Shown one piece after another: positions 1 to 11,677 of a stretch of 64,000 bases of DNA. Numbering within the stretch: the first letter of the stretch is position 1; each line of letters begins with the position of its first letter. This stretch comes from Gammaproteobacteria bacterium (GTDB lineage Bacteria > Pseudomonadota > Gammaproteobacteria > Steroidobacterales > Steroidobacteraceae): NCBI GenBank assembly GCA_025358295.1, contig JANYJY010000030.1, positions 1 through 64,000 on the forward strand, read 5' to 3'. The notes under the pieces were generated by a model. That model was not told the origin of the DNA. It ran no database searches and saw only the letters and a list, made by a program, of their open reading frames with translations. A program made the translations under genes and the position numbers.

Positions 1-1245
<1,245 letters not shown>

Positions 1246-1249
1246 ACCC

Positions 1250-1933
1250 ATGAGCATGTACATCACGCCGCAGGACGAACTGCACGTCGAATACCAGGGA
1301 ATTGCCCTTACCTGCCCCCACTGTCAGACGCTCACTCATCTCACCGCCGTTGCCACACCGAAGTTTGAGGACCTTGCCTCGAGCAAGCCCAAGCACATCG
1401 GCGTTGTGTTCCGCTGCGACGCCTGCGCTGAACCGGTGTTTCTCAAATTCACGGTCAAGGCATACACGGCGCTGCGGGCGGAATTGGCCCCCAACTACAT
1501 GGAAATCGAACGCGCACGCGAGAATTTCCCGCTGACCTATCTTCCGAAAGAAGCCGAGGGTCTGTTCAAAGAGGCACTCAGTTGTTATGCCGCGGGATGT
1601 TTCAACGCCTTCGGGGCCATGAGCCGTCGCACCGCCCAGTCATTGTTCCGCGAGCTCGGCGAACGCGGCAAGCTGGAGCTGTTCGACACGCTGCAAGAAA
1701 TCCGTGCCCTCGCCGAATTGGACGATGACACTTTTTCGACCCTGCGCGCGGTTCTGTTCGGCAGCGACAGCGACCCCTGGCCACATCAGCCGGACATCAA
1801 CGCGGAACGCGCCGGCGTGCTCCTGGAGGTCATGCGCGATCTGCTGTATCAGACCTTCGTTCGCAAGGCGCGACTGTTGCAGGCGATGACCTTCCGCAAA
1901 TTCGTGGCCCCCACCCAGGTCGCAACCGGTTAG
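1250..1933 (+). CDS. DUF4145-like zinc-ribbon protein
   Basis: A 227-residue soluble protein starting at the ATG just after the ettA stop; the open frame extends further upstream only inside ettA. The N-terminal third carries two CxxC pairs (CPHC near residue 23, CDAC near 56) that look like a zinc ribbon. The rest is helical, with a segment of the type [27 protein letters not shown] that resembles the DUF4145 core. DUF4145 domains occur alone or fused to nucleic-acid-processing and defence enzymes; their activity is not established. The stop codon overlaps the convergent purL stop by a few bases. No function is proposed. Confidence 0.75.
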   Translation: MSMYITPQDELHVEYQGIALTCPHCQTLTHLTAVATPKFEDLASSKPKHIGVVFRCDACAEPVFLKFTVKAYTALRAELAPNYMEIERARENFPLTYLPKEAEGLFKEALSCYAAGCFNAFGAMSRRTAQSLFRELGERGKLELFDTLQEIRALAELDDDTFSTLRAVLFGSDSDPWPHQPDINAERAGVLLEVMRDLLYQTFVRKARLLQAMTFRKFVAPTQVATG

Positions 1934-4900
1934 CCGACGAACACACGGGCGTTACGGAACAAACGCATCCAGCCGCCGTCTTCCGCCCATTGCTTCGAAG
2001 CCCAGGAGTTTTGCACGGTGCGAAACACGCGCTCGGGGTGCGGCATCACCGAGGTGACGCGTCCGTCGGCGCTGCATAGTCCGGCGAGCCCCTGGCTCGA
2101 ACCGTTCGGATTAAAGGGATATTTCTCCGTAGGCCGCTCGCTATTGTCCACATACTGCAATGTGACCAGGCGATCCCGCATCACTCCGGCCGCGCTCGAT
2201 CCGGAGTCGAATTCCGCCCGACCCTCGCCATGCGCCACGGTGATCGGCAACACCGATCCGTGCATTCCCTGGAGCAACACGGACGGCGACTCGGGGATTC
2301 GCACCAGCGCCAAACGGGCCTCGTATTGCTCGGAGCGATTGCGCACGAAGCGCGGCCAACTTTGGGCTCCTGGAATCAATTCCTTGAGCGCCGACAGCAT
2401 CTGGCAACCGTTGCATACGCCCAGAGTGAACGTTGCATCGCGATTGAAGAATGCCGCAAATTCCTCGCGCGCCACGGCGTTGAAGAGAATGGACTTTGCC
2501 CAGCCTTCGCCGGCGCCCAATACGTCGCCGTACGAGAAGCCGCCGCAGGCCACCAGGCCATGAAATCGGCCCAAGCGAACCCGGCCGGCTAAGATGTCGG
2601 TCATGTGCACATCGTAGGCATCGAATCCCGCGCGCGTCAGCACCGCGGCCATTTCAGTCTGGCTGTTGACGCCCTGCTCGCGTAATACCGCAATTGCCGG
2701 GCGCGCGCCGCTCGCGATGAACGGAGCGGCCACGTCCGCGCTCGGGTCGTAGCTCAACCGCGCATGCAAGCCGGGATCGGCCGGATCCTCCAGCCGTGAA
2801 TACTCTTCGCGCGCGCAATCGGGATTGTCGCGCATCTCCTGAATGCGGAACGACGTTTCGCTCCAGCGGCGATGCAAGGCAAGGCGCGAACCGGAGAAAA
2901 TGGGGCCACCGTTCGCGCGCACTTCGATCTCGTCGCCTGCGCGCGGCTCGCCGATGTCGCGCGACAGCGCCGCCAATCCGTGGCGCGACACCACCTCCAG
3001 CGCCTCCGCGGCGCGCTCCGCCGAAACCTGCAGAACCACGCCCAACTCCTCGGCAAAACAGGCGCCAACGGAATCGGCGACCGTCCCCAAGTCGACGCCA
3101 AGTCCGCAATGAGAGGCGAAGGCCATCTCCAGCACGCTGAGCAGCACGCCGCCGTCCGAGCGATCGTGATAAGCAAGCAGCAGGCGGCGATCTTTCAGTT
3201 CACGCAATGCCGCAAACAGCGACACCAGAAGAATCTGCTCGTCCAAATCGGCCGGCGCGCCGCCGCTTTTGCTGTGCACCTGCGCCCAGCAGCTGCCACC
3301 CAAGCGGTTCTTTCCGGCGCCCAAATCGATGAGCAACAGGCGCGACGGGCGGGTCAAATCCAATTCAGGAGTCAGCGTCGAGCGCACATCGTGAACCGGC
3401 GCAAACGCGGAAACAATCAGGGACACTGGCGCGATCACCGCATGATCACCGGCCGCGTCCTTCCAAGCCGATCTCATTGAGAGCGAGTCTTTGCCGACCG
3501 GAATGGTAATGCCGAGCGATGCGCACAATTCCACGCCCACCGCGCGTACGGTGGCATACAAATCGGCATCCTCGCCCGGCTCGCCGCAAGCCGCCATCCA
3601 ATTTGCCGACAGACGAATATCGGTGAGATGGTGGACGTCCGCAGCGAGAATATTGGTGATCGCCTCGGCCACGGCCAGCCGTCCCGACGCGGGCGCGTTC
3701 AAAACCGCCACGGGGGTTCGCTCACCCATCGCCATCGCTTCGCCGCCATAGCCGTCGTAACTGTTCAATGTGACAGAGACATCGGCAACGGGTACCTGCC
3801 AGGGGCCCACCATCTGGTCGCGGCTGATCATTCCGCCGACGCTGCGATCGCCGATGGTAATCAGGAAGGACTTGTCAGCAATGGTCGGCAGACAGAGCAG
3901 GCGATTCAGCGACTCGGCGACCGTTGACCCGGCGGTCGAGAGTTCTTCGACGGTCTTGCCAATCGTGCGCACGTCGCGGGTCATGCGCGGCGCCTTGCCC
4001 AACAACACCTCGATGGGCATGTCGACCGGCGTGCCGGAGAGCAGCGGATCGGTCACCAGCAACCGTCCGTCGCCGGTGATCTCCCCGACCACGGCATAAG
4101 GGCAGCGCTCGCGCTCGCACAGCGCAGCAAATTGCGGCACGCTGCCGGGCACCAGCGCCAGCACATAGCGCTCCTGCGCCTCATTGCACCAGAGCTCCAT
4201 CGGCGACAACTCCGACTCCGCACTGGGAATTTTGCGCAAGTCGATGCGCCCGCCGCGACGGCTGTGCGCGATTGCCTCGGGCAGCGCGTTGGATAAGCCG
4301 CCGGCGCCCACGTCATGAATCAACAGGATCGGATTCGCCTCGCCCATGGCCCAACAGCGGTCGATCACTTCTTGGGCACGGCGCTGAATTTCGGCATTGC
4401 CGCGCTGCACGGAGGCAAAGTCCAGATCGGATGAACTTTGTCCGCTGCCGACCGAGGATGCGGCACCACCTCCCAAGCCAATCAACATCGCGGGACCGCC
4501 CAGTACGATCAGCGGGGCGCCGACCACGACGTCCTTCTTCTCCACGTCGGGCCTGCGCACATTGCCGAGACCGCCGGCGATCATGATGGGCTTATGATAG
4601 CCGCGAATGACGCGCCTGCCCGATTCCCGCACCTCTTGCTCAAAGGTGCGGAAATATCCGCAGGTATTCGGACGGCCGAATTCATTGTTAAAGGCGGCAG
4701 CGCCTAAGGGTGCGGCAATCATGATGTCGAGCGCCGAGGCGATCCGATCCGGCTTGCCGAAGTCGTGCTCCCAGGCATGCATCATGCCGGGGATTTTCAG
4801 ATTCGATACCGAGTAGCCGGTCAAGCCTGCCTTCGGTTTGGCGCCGATTCCCGTGGCGCCCTCATCGCGGATCTCACCGCCTGCGCCCGTGGCGGCGCCG

Positions 4901-5817
4901 GGAAACGGAGAAATCGCCGTCGGATGATTATGGGTCTCCACCTTCATCAATATATCCACGGGCTCCTGCGTTCCTGAATAGCGCTGAGTCGCGGGATCGG
5001 GGAAGAATCGCGTCGCCATGCCCCCCTCGATGACGGCTGCGTTGTCGCGGTAGGCGGAGAGCACACCGGCGGAGTTGCGCGCATACGTGGCGCGAATCAT
5101 CGCGAACATGGACAGCGGCATGGGCTCGCCGTCAACCACAAAATCGGCATTGAATATCTTGTGCCGGCAATGTTCCGAGTTCGCTTGCGCGAACATCATC
5201 AATTCGACATCCGTCGGGTCACGCTGCAGCTTGCCGAATGCCGCGACCAAGTAATCGATCTCATCGCCCGACAAGGCCAGCCCCCATTCACGATTGGCCG
5301 CCGCCAACGCAGCGTGACCGTTCGCGCCCAGGCTCACCAGCCGCAGCGGCCGCGCGGCTGCGCCGTGAAACAGGCCTGCAGGATCGATGGAATCGGTCCA
5401 CACCGATTCGGTCATGCGATCGTGCAAATGAGCCGCCAGACCGCGCAATTCCGCCTGCCCGAGCGCCGCCGTGGATTCAATGAAATACACGGTGCCTCGT
5501 TCGATGCGTCTGACGGCATCGAGGCCGCAGACGTGCACAATGTCGCTGGCCTTACTGGACCAGGGCGATTCCGTGCCGATACGCGGAGTGATCAGCACTC
5601 GCTGGCCGCTATGGGCCGGCGGATTGGCCCGGGAACCGTAGGTCAGCAGCTTTCCGAGCACCTCCAGCTCGGCAGCGCCGAGAGGCCTCGAATCGTCGAC
5701 GAAGTGCAGCCACCGGGAAGAAAGCCCCAGGACGCGAGAATCCTGCGTGCGCAGGGTGCGCAGCAAGTGATCGAGGCGAAATTGCGACAGCGCCGGCGCG
5801 CCGAATAGGCTAAACAT
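1930..5817 (-). CDS. purL: Phosphoribosylformylglycinamidine synthase, single-chain
   Basis: Fourth step of de novo purine synthesis: FGAR plus glutamine and ATP to FGAM, in the cytoplasm. At 1295 residues it equals the length of the Escherichia coli enzyme. In order: PurS-like N-terminal domain, linker, two AIRS-like synthetase halves (the first with glycine-rich loops around residues 440-470 such as [16 protein letters not shown]), and a class I glutaminase domain. The glutaminase triad is visible as Cys1135 in GVCNGCQML, and His1260 and Glu1262 in MPHPERV, the same numbering as in E. coli. The stop overlaps that of the convergent upstream gene. A small DUF1820 gene lies 23 bases upstream on the same strand. 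The large fused form is characteristic of beta- and gammaproteobacteria. Confidence 0.98.
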   Translation of the reverse strand: MFSLFGAPALSQFRLDHLLRTLRTQDSRVLGLSSRWLHFVDDSRPLGAAELEVLGKLLTYGSRANPPAHSGQRVLITPRIGTESPWSSKASDIVHVCGLDAVRRIERGTVYFIESTAALGQAELRGLAAHLHDRMTESVWTDSIDPAGLFHGAAARPLRLVSLGANGHAALAAANREWGLALSGDEIDYLVAAFGKLQRDPTDVELMMFAQANSEHCRHKIFNADFVVDGEPMPLSMFAMIRATYARNSAGVLSAYRDNAAVIEGGMATRFFPDPATQRYSGTQEPVDILMKVETHNHPTAISPFPGAATGAGGEIRDEGATGIGAKPKAGLTGYSVSNLKIPGMMHAWEHDFGKPDRIASALDIMIAAPLGAAAFNNEFGRPNTCGYFRTFEQEVRESGRRVIRGYHKPIMIAGGLGNVRRPDVEKKDVVVGAPLIVLGGPAMLIGLGGGAASSVGSGQSSSDLDFASVQRGNAEIQRRAQEVIDRCWAMGEANPILLIHDVGAGGLSNALPEAIAHSRRGGRIDLRKIPSAESELSPMELWCNEAQERYVLALVPGSVPQFAALCERERCPYAVVGEITGDGRLLVTDPLLSGTPVDMPIEVLLGKAPRMTRDVRTIGKTVEELSTAGSTVAESLNRLLCLPTIADKSFLITIGDRSVGGMISRDQMVGPWQVPVADVSVTLNSYDGYGGEAMAMGERTPVAVLNAPASGRLAVAEAITNILAADVHHLTDIRLSANWMAACGEPGEDADLYATVRAVGVELCASLGITIPVGKDSLSMRSAWKDAAGDHAVIAPVSLIVSAFAPVHDVRSTLTPELDLTRPSRLLLIDLGAGKNRLGGSCWAQVHSKSGGAPADLDEQILLVSLFAALRELKDRRLLLAYHDRSDGGVLLSVLEMAFASHCGLGVDLGTVADSVGACFAEELGVVLQVSAERAAEALEVVSRHGLAALSRDIGEPRAGDEIEVRANGGPIFSGSRLALHRRWSETSFRIQEMRDNPDCAREEYSRLEDPADPGLHARLSYDPSADVAAPFIASGARPAIAVLREQGVNSQTEMAAVLTRAGFDAYDVHMTDILAGRVRLGRFHGLVACGGFSYGDVLGAGEGWAKSILFNAVAREEFAAFFNRDATFTLGVCNGCQMLSALKELIPGAQSWPRFVRNRSEQYEARLALVRIPESPSVLLQGMHGSVLPITVAHGEGRAEFDSGSSAAGVMRDRLVTLQYVDNSERPTEKYPFNPNGSSQGLAGLCSADGRVTSVMPHPERVFRTVQNSWASKQWAEDGGWMRLFRNARVFVG

Positions 5818-5840
5818 GAATCATTCTGGCAGGCATACCA

Positions 5841-6182
5841 CTATTTGCGGGCGTTGGAGTCTCCGCCGGGCGTGTAAATGGGGACCGGAAACTGGGCGAC
5901 ATTCGACCCTTCAAGAGCGACGATTTTGCTGACACCTTGCTTCTTGACCTCGTCGATGCGCAGCACCGAATGCATGGGCAAATAAGTGCGCTTTACTTCA
6001 TGGAACTCGGCCTTTATCTTCTCCTCGGCTGGGTCGACGACCACGGTGGTACGCTCCCCGAATACCAGCTCCTCGACCTCGATAAAGCCGAATAGACTGC
6101 CGTGACTCACTTTACGGGCGTAGATTTCGTAAACCTTACCCTGATTTACGAACTGAACTTTAAAAATGTGACTCGCGGCCAT
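5841..6182 (-). CDS. DUF1820 family protein
   Basis: A 113-residue soluble protein with no signal peptide or membrane segment. The pattern KVQFVNQGKVYEIYARKV..., then FGFIEVEELVFGERTTVVVDPAEEKIKAEF and YLPMHSVLRIDEVKKQG, is the DUF1820 family core, which is found mainly in gammaproteobacteria and has no established biochemical role. A GGAG sequence lies about 9 bases before the ATG. It precedes purL on the same strand with a 23-base gap, so the two may share a transcript. Confidence 0.88.
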   Translation of the reverse strand: MAASHIFKVQFVNQGKVYEIYARKVSHGSLFGFIEVEELVFGERTTVVVDPAEEKIKAEFHEVKRTYLPMHSVLRIDEVKKQGVSKIVALEGSNVAQFPVPIYTPGGDSNARK

Positions 6183-6217
6183 TTAGAAGGCTCCAAGCAT
6201 TGCTAATATTTCACCAT

Positions 6218-6223
6218 ATTATA
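6218..6223 (-). promoter_or_regulatory. Possible -10 element upstream of the DUF1820 gene
   Basis: A perfect TATAAT on the minus strand, 36 bases before the DUF1820 ATG, in the intergenic space shared with the divergent FHA gene. I see no convincing -35 at 16-18 bases, so this is a weak prediction. Confidence 0.3.
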
Positions 6224-6266
6224 CGGGCACTTAGCGCAAGACCGCGACCCGTTGGAGGGATTGAAT

Positions 6267-7637
6267 ATGGCCTTGCGCTTACGCGTTGTCAGCGAGCATT
6301 CAAACCGCCTCGGCGAGCAATCCACCAAGGTGTTCGGTGTGCATGGCGGCACCATCGGGCGCTCGACTGACAATGAGTGGATTCTACCCGACCCGGAGCG
6401 TTACCTCTCGGGCAAACACGTGCGCGTGGATTTTCGGGCCGGAACCTACGTACTGGTAGACACCAGTTCCAATGGAACCTACGTCAATGGGGCCCAGGTG
6501 CCCCTGGGCAAATACCACGATTATGTGCTGAAAGACGGGGATTACATCCGTCTGGGCGAATATGAGCTGCTCGTCAGCATCGATAAGAGCAATGATTTTC
6601 CGCCCGAGGAAAGCGCCATCGTCGCCTACGACGGGCAATCGCCTTCCTCGGCGGTCAAGAAATCCACCGCCAACGATCTCGGCGCGGATCTCGACCTAAG
6701 CCAGTTGCTCGAGCCCAGCGACCTGTTGACTGGCGATTCCGGCGTTCGGCCGCGCGACGCCTATGGCCAGGCCCTGCCCAGCCGGGGTGGACCGCCATCG
6801 CGGCCGCCATTTGAGCCCGAAGGCGAAGCCGGCGGCACGCCCTGGCATATGATGACCCGACCGCTAACGGTCGCGGGCTTCAAGGCTGAGGCCCAAAAAG
6901 CCGAAGCACTCAAGGCTGAGCCGACACCACTGGGCCTGTCGCGCTCCCAAAACCCCGTGCTATTCGACGGCGATTTCGATACCGGCCTGACCGCGTTCTG
7001 TCGCGGCGCAGGCATAGACCCCGGGGCCATCACGTCCGAAACGCGCGGCGCGGCTCTGCAGCTTGCCGGACAACTTCTGCGCGAGGCCGTGCTCGGCCTG
7101 ATGGATCTGAACCAGGGGCGCAGCGAATTCCGCAATCGTTTCCGCATATCGGCGCCCGCCAACGATGGTCCGGAGTCGCCGTTGAATTTCTCGCGCGGCG
7201 TCGATGAGGCGCTGGTCCGATTGTTGACCACACAATCAACTCGCGCAGGATCGGTCGAGGCGATCCGTCAGAACTTCCGTGAGCTCAAGGCACAGAATAC
7301 GGCGACCTTGAGCGCCATGCGGGCGGCATTCGAGGAGTTTCTCGGGCGGGTCAACCCGACGGAATTGGAGGAGCGATTCGACAAGGCGACCAAACGCGGG
7401 GTCTTCAGCACGCAAAACAAGAACAAGTATTGGGACCTCTATTCAGAGATGTTCGCGGGACTTGCGCAGCGGCCCGCCGACGGGTTTCCGCATCTATTCA
7501 CCGAGACTTTCGCAAAGGCCTATGAAGCAAAATTGCGCGCCCTGGTCCCGCCGCAGCGCGGCGCCTTCGGCGCAGAAACAGCCGACGATGCTGCACAATC
7601 CGCGGACTCCAAAAATCAAGCGATCGGCGATCTGTAG
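6267..7637 (+). CDS. tagH: FHA-domain protein, type VI secretion TagH-like
   Basis: A 456-residue cytoplasmic protein. Residues about 10-100 form a forkhead-associated phosphopeptide-binding domain with the expected GRS (GTIGRSTDN), SGKH and TSSNGTYVNG motifs. A Pro/Ala-rich low-complexity linker follows (about 110-230). The C-terminal region (about 245-425) has the segments LLREAVLGLMDLNQGRSEFR and WDLYSEMFAGLAQRPADGFPHLF typical of the T6SS TagH C-terminal domain. In T6SS loci TagH works with PpkA kinase and PppA phosphatase in threonine-phosphorylation control. No other T6SS gene is in this window. I chose the ATG because GGAGGG lies 7 bases before it; a TTG five codons upstream is also in frame. 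Confidence 0.85.
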   Translation: MALRLRVVSEHSNRLGEQSTKVFGVHGGTIGRSTDNEWILPDPERYLSGKHVRVDFRAGTYVLVDTSSNGTYVNGAQVPLGKYHDYVLKDGDYIRLGEYELLVSIDKSNDFPPEESAIVAYDGQSPSSAVKKSTANDLGADLDLSQLLEPSDLLTGDSGVRPRDAYGQALPSRGGPPSRPPFEPEGEAGGTPWHMMTRPLTVAGFKAEAQKAEALKAEPTPLGLSRSQNPVLFDGDFDTGLTAFCRGAGIDPGAITSETRGAALQLAGQLLREAVLGLMDLNQGRSEFRNRFRISAPANDGPESPLNFSRGVDEALVRLLTTQSTRAGSVEAIRQNFRELKAQNTATLSAMRAAFEEFLGRVNPTELEERFDKATKRGVFSTQNKNKYWDLYSEMFAGLAQRPADGFPHLFTETFAKAYEAKLRALVPPQRGAFGAETADDAAQSADSKNQAIGDL

Positions 7638-7683
7638 CGCGTTGAGCGTAAGCTAGCGTGTCTTTCTCCTGGTAGCGTGGTAC

Positions 7684-8355
7684 GTGCGGCTCCTAATCGT
7701 AGAAGACGATGACATCGTTGCCGATGCAATCACGCGCGGGCTGACGGCCGCGAACTATTCGGTCCATCGTGTCGCCAGCGCCGAGGCCGCGCAAGCAGCC
7801 CTGATGAACGAAGAGTTTGCCATGGCGGTCATCGACGTAGGATTGCCGGGAGCGGATGGTTTGAGCCTGGTGCGGCGGCTGCGCAGTACGGGCAAGACCA
7901 TGCCGACACTGATTCTCACCGCCCGCTGCACGCTGACCGACAAGGTCAAGGCGCTGGATCTCGGTGCCGACGATTTCTTGAGCAAGCCGTTTGAGGCCGC
8001 CGAATTGGCTGCGCGCTGCCGCGCCTTGATGCGTCGCGCAAGCGGGGCATCGAACGGCATCATCAAACTCAACCGCATGAGCATCGACCTCGTAGGCAGG
8101 CGTCTGTGCATTGACGACGGCGAGATCGAATTGACGGCCCGAGAGTGGCTGCTGCTGGAATGCTTGGTGCTGCGCATTGGATTGATCGTCTCCAAGGAGC
8201 GCCTCCAGCAGGCAGTGGCAAACCCGGATCACGACATCACGCCCAATGCCGTCGAAGTCCATATCTCGCGGCTGCGCGCCAAGATCGGTGCCGCCGCAAC
8301 AGTCCGCACGCTACGCGGCCTGGGTTATCGCCTCGAAGAAGTAAAATCCTCGTGA
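7684..8355 (+). CDS. OmpR-family response regulator
   Basis: A 223-residue two-component regulator: receiver domain (about 1-115) and winged-helix DNA-binding domain (about 128-220). The acidic pocket (EDDD near residue 7), phospho-acceptor Asp51 in AVIDVGLPG, Thr79 and Lys101 are all present. The start is GTG; the N-terminus MRLLIVEDDD fits the family. Its TGA stop overlaps the GTG start of the downstream kinase, which makes them a translationally coupled pair. The sequence resembles the QseB/TctD group; the signal and targets are unknown. The pair is directly upstream of the pilin operon, with only 22 bases between the kinase and fimT. Confidence 0.92.
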   Translation: MRLLIVEDDDIVADAITRGLTAANYSVHRVASAEAAQAALMNEEFAMAVIDVGLPGADGLSLVRRLRSTGKTMPTLILTARCTLTDKVKALDLGADDFLSKPFEAAELAARCRALMRRASGASNGIIKLNRMSIDLVGRRLCIDDGEIELTAREWLLLECLVLRIGLIVSKERLQQAVANPDHDITPNAVEVHISRLRAKIGAAATVRTLRGLGYRLEEVKSS

Positions 8356-9695
8356 CCTCGTCCATCAGCCGTCAGTTGATATTTTGGCTGGCGGTGCCGC
8401 TCATGTTGCTGGCGCTGTGCGGCGCGTTGGTCCACTACTTCAACCACGTCGCACCCGAAGTGATCGACAGCGACCGGCGCTTGCGAGAAGCCTCGAATGC
8501 GCTGATGGCGCATGTACTGATCAAGGGCGGTCAAGTCACGCTCGACGCGAATCAGGCCGGACGAGCGGCCCTGCCGGCGCCCGAATCCATAAGCTATGCG
8601 CTGCGCGGCACGCAGGGTCATCTGCTCATCGGCGACTCACAATTCCCGGTGGTGCCGATGAGCGCCGCGAATCCGCAAATGATTGCGATGGCCCAGATCG
8701 GCAGCCGCACCGTGCGCACACTCACCACCCGATTCGACACCCGCAATGGAGTCATCATCATTTCGGTCGCGGATCTGAAGCCGGCTACGGGGCCGGCGGC
8801 GCGGTATGGCTTCATGAGCACGCTGCTCTGGGATTTCGTGCAATTGGACGTCACCCTGGTATTGGTCTGGGTCGGAATCCAGCTCGGTCTGCGGCCGGTC
8901 AAGAGGCTGCGCAACGAGATCGCGAATCGCTCGCCGCACGATCTGCGACCCATCGACGATTCGACCGTTCCTCGCGAAATCGCACCGGTGGTTGTCACGC
9001 TCAACCGGCTGTTCGCCATGCTGCGCACCTCCGTCCAGTCGCAACAGCAGTTCATCGCCAACACCGCGCACCAATTGCGCACGCCGATCACCGGAATGCA
9101 GGCTCAATTGGACTTGCTGGCGGCCGAACCCGCGGCGCAGCCCATTCGACACCGATTGATGACCCTGCAGGAATCGACCCGGCAGCTGGCGCATTCCGCG
9201 AATCAATTGCTGTCGCTGGCGCGGGCCGATCCGGCCGCGAATATCGCCGCCAAGACCCAGCCCGTGGATTTAAATGCCATCGTCGGCGAGGTCGCGGCTA
9301 AATTCTTCGATCGTGCCCTGCAATCCAGCATCGACCTCGGAGTTGATGCCGTTCCGGTGATCATCTCCGCCGACCCTTCGCTGCTCGATGATCTATTGAG
9401 TAACCTGGTCGACAACGCGTTGAAATATACGCCGGCCGGAGGCAGCGTCACGGTCAGCGCCGGATTGTCCAATGGCCGCGCATTCCTCGCCGTCGAGGAC
9501 ACCGGCCCCGGCATTCCGCCGGCCGAACGGCAGCGCGTGCGTCAGCGATTCTTTCGACTGCCGAATTCTCCCGGGCACGGCAGCGGCCTCGGCTTGGCGA
9601 TCGTGGATGAGATCGCGCGGTTGTACGGCGCCTCGGCCATCATCGGTGACGGCGCAAACGGCAGAGGCACCAAAGTCGTGTTGCAGTTCCCTTAA
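8352..9695 (+). CDS. Sensor histidine kinase, TctE/QseC type
   Basis: A 447-residue inner-membrane kinase. TM1 spans about residues 9-29 and TM2 about 158-180, enclosing a periplasmic 2CSK_N-like sensor domain. A short linker follows, then a HisKA domain with phospho-accepting His240 in NTAHQLRTP, then an HATPase domain with N box (LVDNALKY), G1 (DTGPGIP) and G2 (GHGSGLGLAI). The GTG start overlaps the stop of the response regulator in a GTGA sequence. A longer in-frame extension upstream lies wholly inside the regulator gene and is discarded. TctE-type kinases often sense carboxylates, but nothing here identifies the ligand. Confidence 0.93.
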   Translation: MTSSISRQLIFWLAVPLMLLALCGALVHYFNHVAPEVIDSDRRLREASNALMAHVLIKGGQVTLDANQAGRAALPAPESISYALRGTQGHLLIGDSQFPVVPMSAANPQMIAMAQIGSRTVRTLTTRFDTRNGVIIISVADLKPATGPAARYGFMSTLLWDFVQLDVTLVLVWVGIQLGLRPVKRLRNEIANRSPHDLRPIDDSTVPREIAPVVVTLNRLFAMLRTSVQSQQQFIANTAHQLRTPITGMQAQLDLLAAEPAAQPIRHRLMTLQESTRQLAHSANQLLSLARADPAANIAAKTQPVDLNAIVGEVAAKFFDRALQSSIDLGVDAVPVIISADPSLLDDLLSNLVDNALKYTPAGGSVTVSAGLSNGRAFLAVEDTGPGIPPAERQRVRQRFFRLPNSPGHGSGLGLAIVDEIARLYGASAIIGDGANGRGTKVVLQFP

Positions 9696-9717
9696 ATCGG
9701 CGGAAGGAGAGGTCGGC

Positions 9718-10389
9718 ATGCGTATTCTCTCGGGTTTTTTGCGACCTGCGTCTCATTTCGCGCGCGCCGAAGGGCCGCCGTCAGTTTCGAGCAAGTTTCC
9801 CTCTTTAAGCTTGGCGCCCATGAGTGGCAAGCTATTCAACAATCGTTCGGCGGGCTTCACCATGTTTGAGCTCGTGATCGTCATGGTCATCGTGGCGATT
9901 CTGGCCGCAATTGCCTTGCCGTCGTTTAAATACGTGACCACGTCCAATCGGATCGCCACCGAATTGAACGGCTTGGTCGGTGACCTGCAGTACGCACGCA
10001 GCGAAGCCATCAAGGAAGGTTTGCCGGTGACCGTCTGCTCCTCGACCGACGGTCTCACTTGCGCGACCAGCAGCACCTGGACCACCGGCTGGATCGTGTT
10101 CACCGACCCCAACGGCAACGCCACCGTCGATACCGGCGAAGTCGTGTTGCGCTCGCAAAATGCCTTCACCGCCAGCGGCAGCACCGACACTCTCGTCGCC
10201 AGCAGCGCGGCATTCACCGCAGTCACATTCAATCGCGAGGGTTTCGCGGCAACCGGTGCAGCCACCGTGGTCAATGTGGCATTGCACAGCGTGCCCACAA
10301 ACAACCAATGGACGCGTTGCCTCTCGGTGACTCCGGTTGGCGCGCTCAGCGTAATTAAATACGGCGCGGGGACCCCCTCATGCACATGA
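9718..10389 (+). CDS. fimT: Type IV pilus minor pilin, FimT/GspH family
   Basis: Prepilin-like protein with a class III leader: G followed by FTMFELVIVMVIVAILAAIA, so PilD cleavage would come after Gly46 and the +5 Glu is present. The soluble part ends with a GspH-like beta domain with paired cysteines. AAGGAG sits 8 bases before the ATG at 9718, giving an unusually long 46-residue leader; ATG 9820 would give a more typical leader of about 12 residues but has no Shine-Dalgarno sequence. First gene of a six-gene minor-pilin operon. The last bases overlap pilV. FimT-type pilins help initiate pili and in some species bind DNA during natural transformation. Confidence 0.9.
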   Translation: MRILSGFLRPASHFARAEGPPSVSSKFPSLSLAPMSGKLFNNRSAGFTMFELVIVMVIVAILAAIALPSFKYVTTSNRIATELNGLVGDLQYARSEAIKEGLPVTVCSSTDGLTCATSSTWTTGWIVFTDPNGNATVDTGEVVLRSQNAFTASGSTDTLVASSAAFTAVTFNREGFAATGAATVVNVALHSVPTNNQWTRCLSVTPVGALSVIKYGAGTPSCT

Positions 10390-10910
10390 TCAAAGCACCG
10401 CTGCATTCTCGCGGCTTCAGTCTGGTCGAAGTCATGGTGGCCCTCGTGGTCTGCGCCATCGGGCTTCTGGGACTCGCAAAGATGGAATCTCTCGCTCTAT
10501 CGAGCACGGGCGTTGCCAGTTCCCGATCGCTGGCCGCCATCCAAGCCTCGAGTCTCGCGTCCGCCATGCATGCGAACCGCGCCTACTGGGGCGCCGGCCG
10601 CGCACCGGCTATCACCACCGTGGATGCGAGTTCGACCAACAATTTTTCGACTGCGGTGGACTGCTACACGGCGGGCACGGCGAGCTGCACGCCCGATCAA
10701 ATGGCTTATTTCGATTTGAAGCGGTGGGCACACGACGTGGGCTTACTGCTGCCGGGCTTCAGCTCGACCATTACCTGTTCGACCACGGGCTTCCCGGTCA
10801 ATTGCACCATTCAGTTGAAGTGGATGGAAAACGCAGTGGCGGCCAACGGTCAGCAGACCAACATGACCAGCCTGCAGGCTCCTACTTATGTGGTGTACGT
10901 AGAACCATGA
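10380..10910 (+). CDS. pilV: Type IV pilus minor pilin PilV
   Basis: A 176-residue prepilin with a 12-residue leader ending in RG, then FSLVEVMVALVVCAIGLLGLAKM, the PilV-type hydrophobic helix with Glu at +5. A pair of cysteines in the central part and another in the C-terminal part could form disulfides. PilV is a minor pilin that joins FimU/FimT, PilW, PilX and PilE in a priming complex with PilY1. The ATG overlaps the fimT stop by 10 bases and the TGA overlaps the pilW ATG, so translation is coupled along the operon. Confidence 0.93.
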   Translation: MHMIKAPLHSRGFSLVEVMVALVVCAIGLLGLAKMESLALSSTGVASSRSLAAIQASSLASAMHANRAYWGAGRAPAITTVDASSTNNFSTAVDCYTAGTASCTPDQMAYFDLKRWAHDVGLLLPGFSSTITCSTTGFPVNCTIQLKWMENAVAANGQQTNMTSLQAPTYVVYVEP

Positions 10911-11677
10911 AGACCCATTCCTCAATTGCCGTTGCTGGCCGGCGTGCCGAGGGCGGCTTCAGCATGGTCGAACTGATGGTTGCGCTGTTCATCGGGCTCT
11001 TCCTCACTGCCGGCGTGCTGACCCTGGTGAGCGCCATGAAGCGCACCTCAACCTCTCAAACCGGGCTGTCCCAGCTGCAGGACAATGAGCGCATTGCCAT
11101 GAGTCTGCTTACCGACGTCATTCAATCGGCGGGCTACTACCCGAACCCAGTGGCCAACACGCCCTCAACTTTCTTCCTTGCTACGGCTACCCCGCAGGTG
11201 TTTGCCGCCGGCCAATCGATCACCGGCTCCGGCACATACGTGTCCTCGGCGCAATCGATATCGGTGCGCTATACCACTGCAGGGGCCGACGGCGTCATCA
11301 ATTGCATGGGCAATACCAGCCCCACACAGAAAACCTACACCAACACTTTCAGCATCGACGCCGCCGGCAATCTGCAATGCGTGCTGCTGATCGGCACGGT
11401 GGCCCAAACGCCGGTTCAGCTCGTCAGCGGCATCACGAAAATGCAGATTTTTTACGGCGTGCAAACCAACACCAGTGTTGCCAATAACTCGGTGGACACT
11501 TACATGGATGCTGCCGCAGTCACGGCAGGCAACTATTGGAGCAAGGTCCTTTCAGTGAAAATCACGCTGACGTTCGCGAACCCGCTGGCCGGTCAACCCG
11601 GTCAATCCACCGTCGGAGCGACAATTCCCTTCACGCGGGTAATCACCCTCATGAACAAGACCGGAGTGGACTCATGA
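10907..11677 (+). CDS. pilW: Type IV pilus minor pilin PilW
   Basis: A 256-residue prepilin. The leader ends in EGG, followed by FSMVELMVALFIGLFLTAGVLTLV, characteristic of PilW. A DNERIAMSLLTDVIQSAGY segment after the helix is also typical of this family. It begins at an ATGA overlap with pilV and ends in an ATGA overlap with pilX. It acts in the inner-membrane priming complex for type IV pilus assembly. Confidence 0.94.
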   Translation: MKTHSSIAVAGRRAEGGFSMVELMVALFIGLFLTAGVLTLVSAMKRTSTSQTGLSQLQDNERIAMSLLTDVIQSAGYYPNPVANTPSTFFLATATPQVFAAGQSITGSGTYVSSAQSISVRYTTAGADGVINCMGNTSPTQKTYTNTFSIDAAGNLQCVLLIGTVAQTPVQLVSGITKMQIFYGVQTNTSVANNSVDTYMDAAAVTAGNYWSKVLSVKITLTFANPLAGQPGQSTVGATIPFTRVITLMNKTGVDS

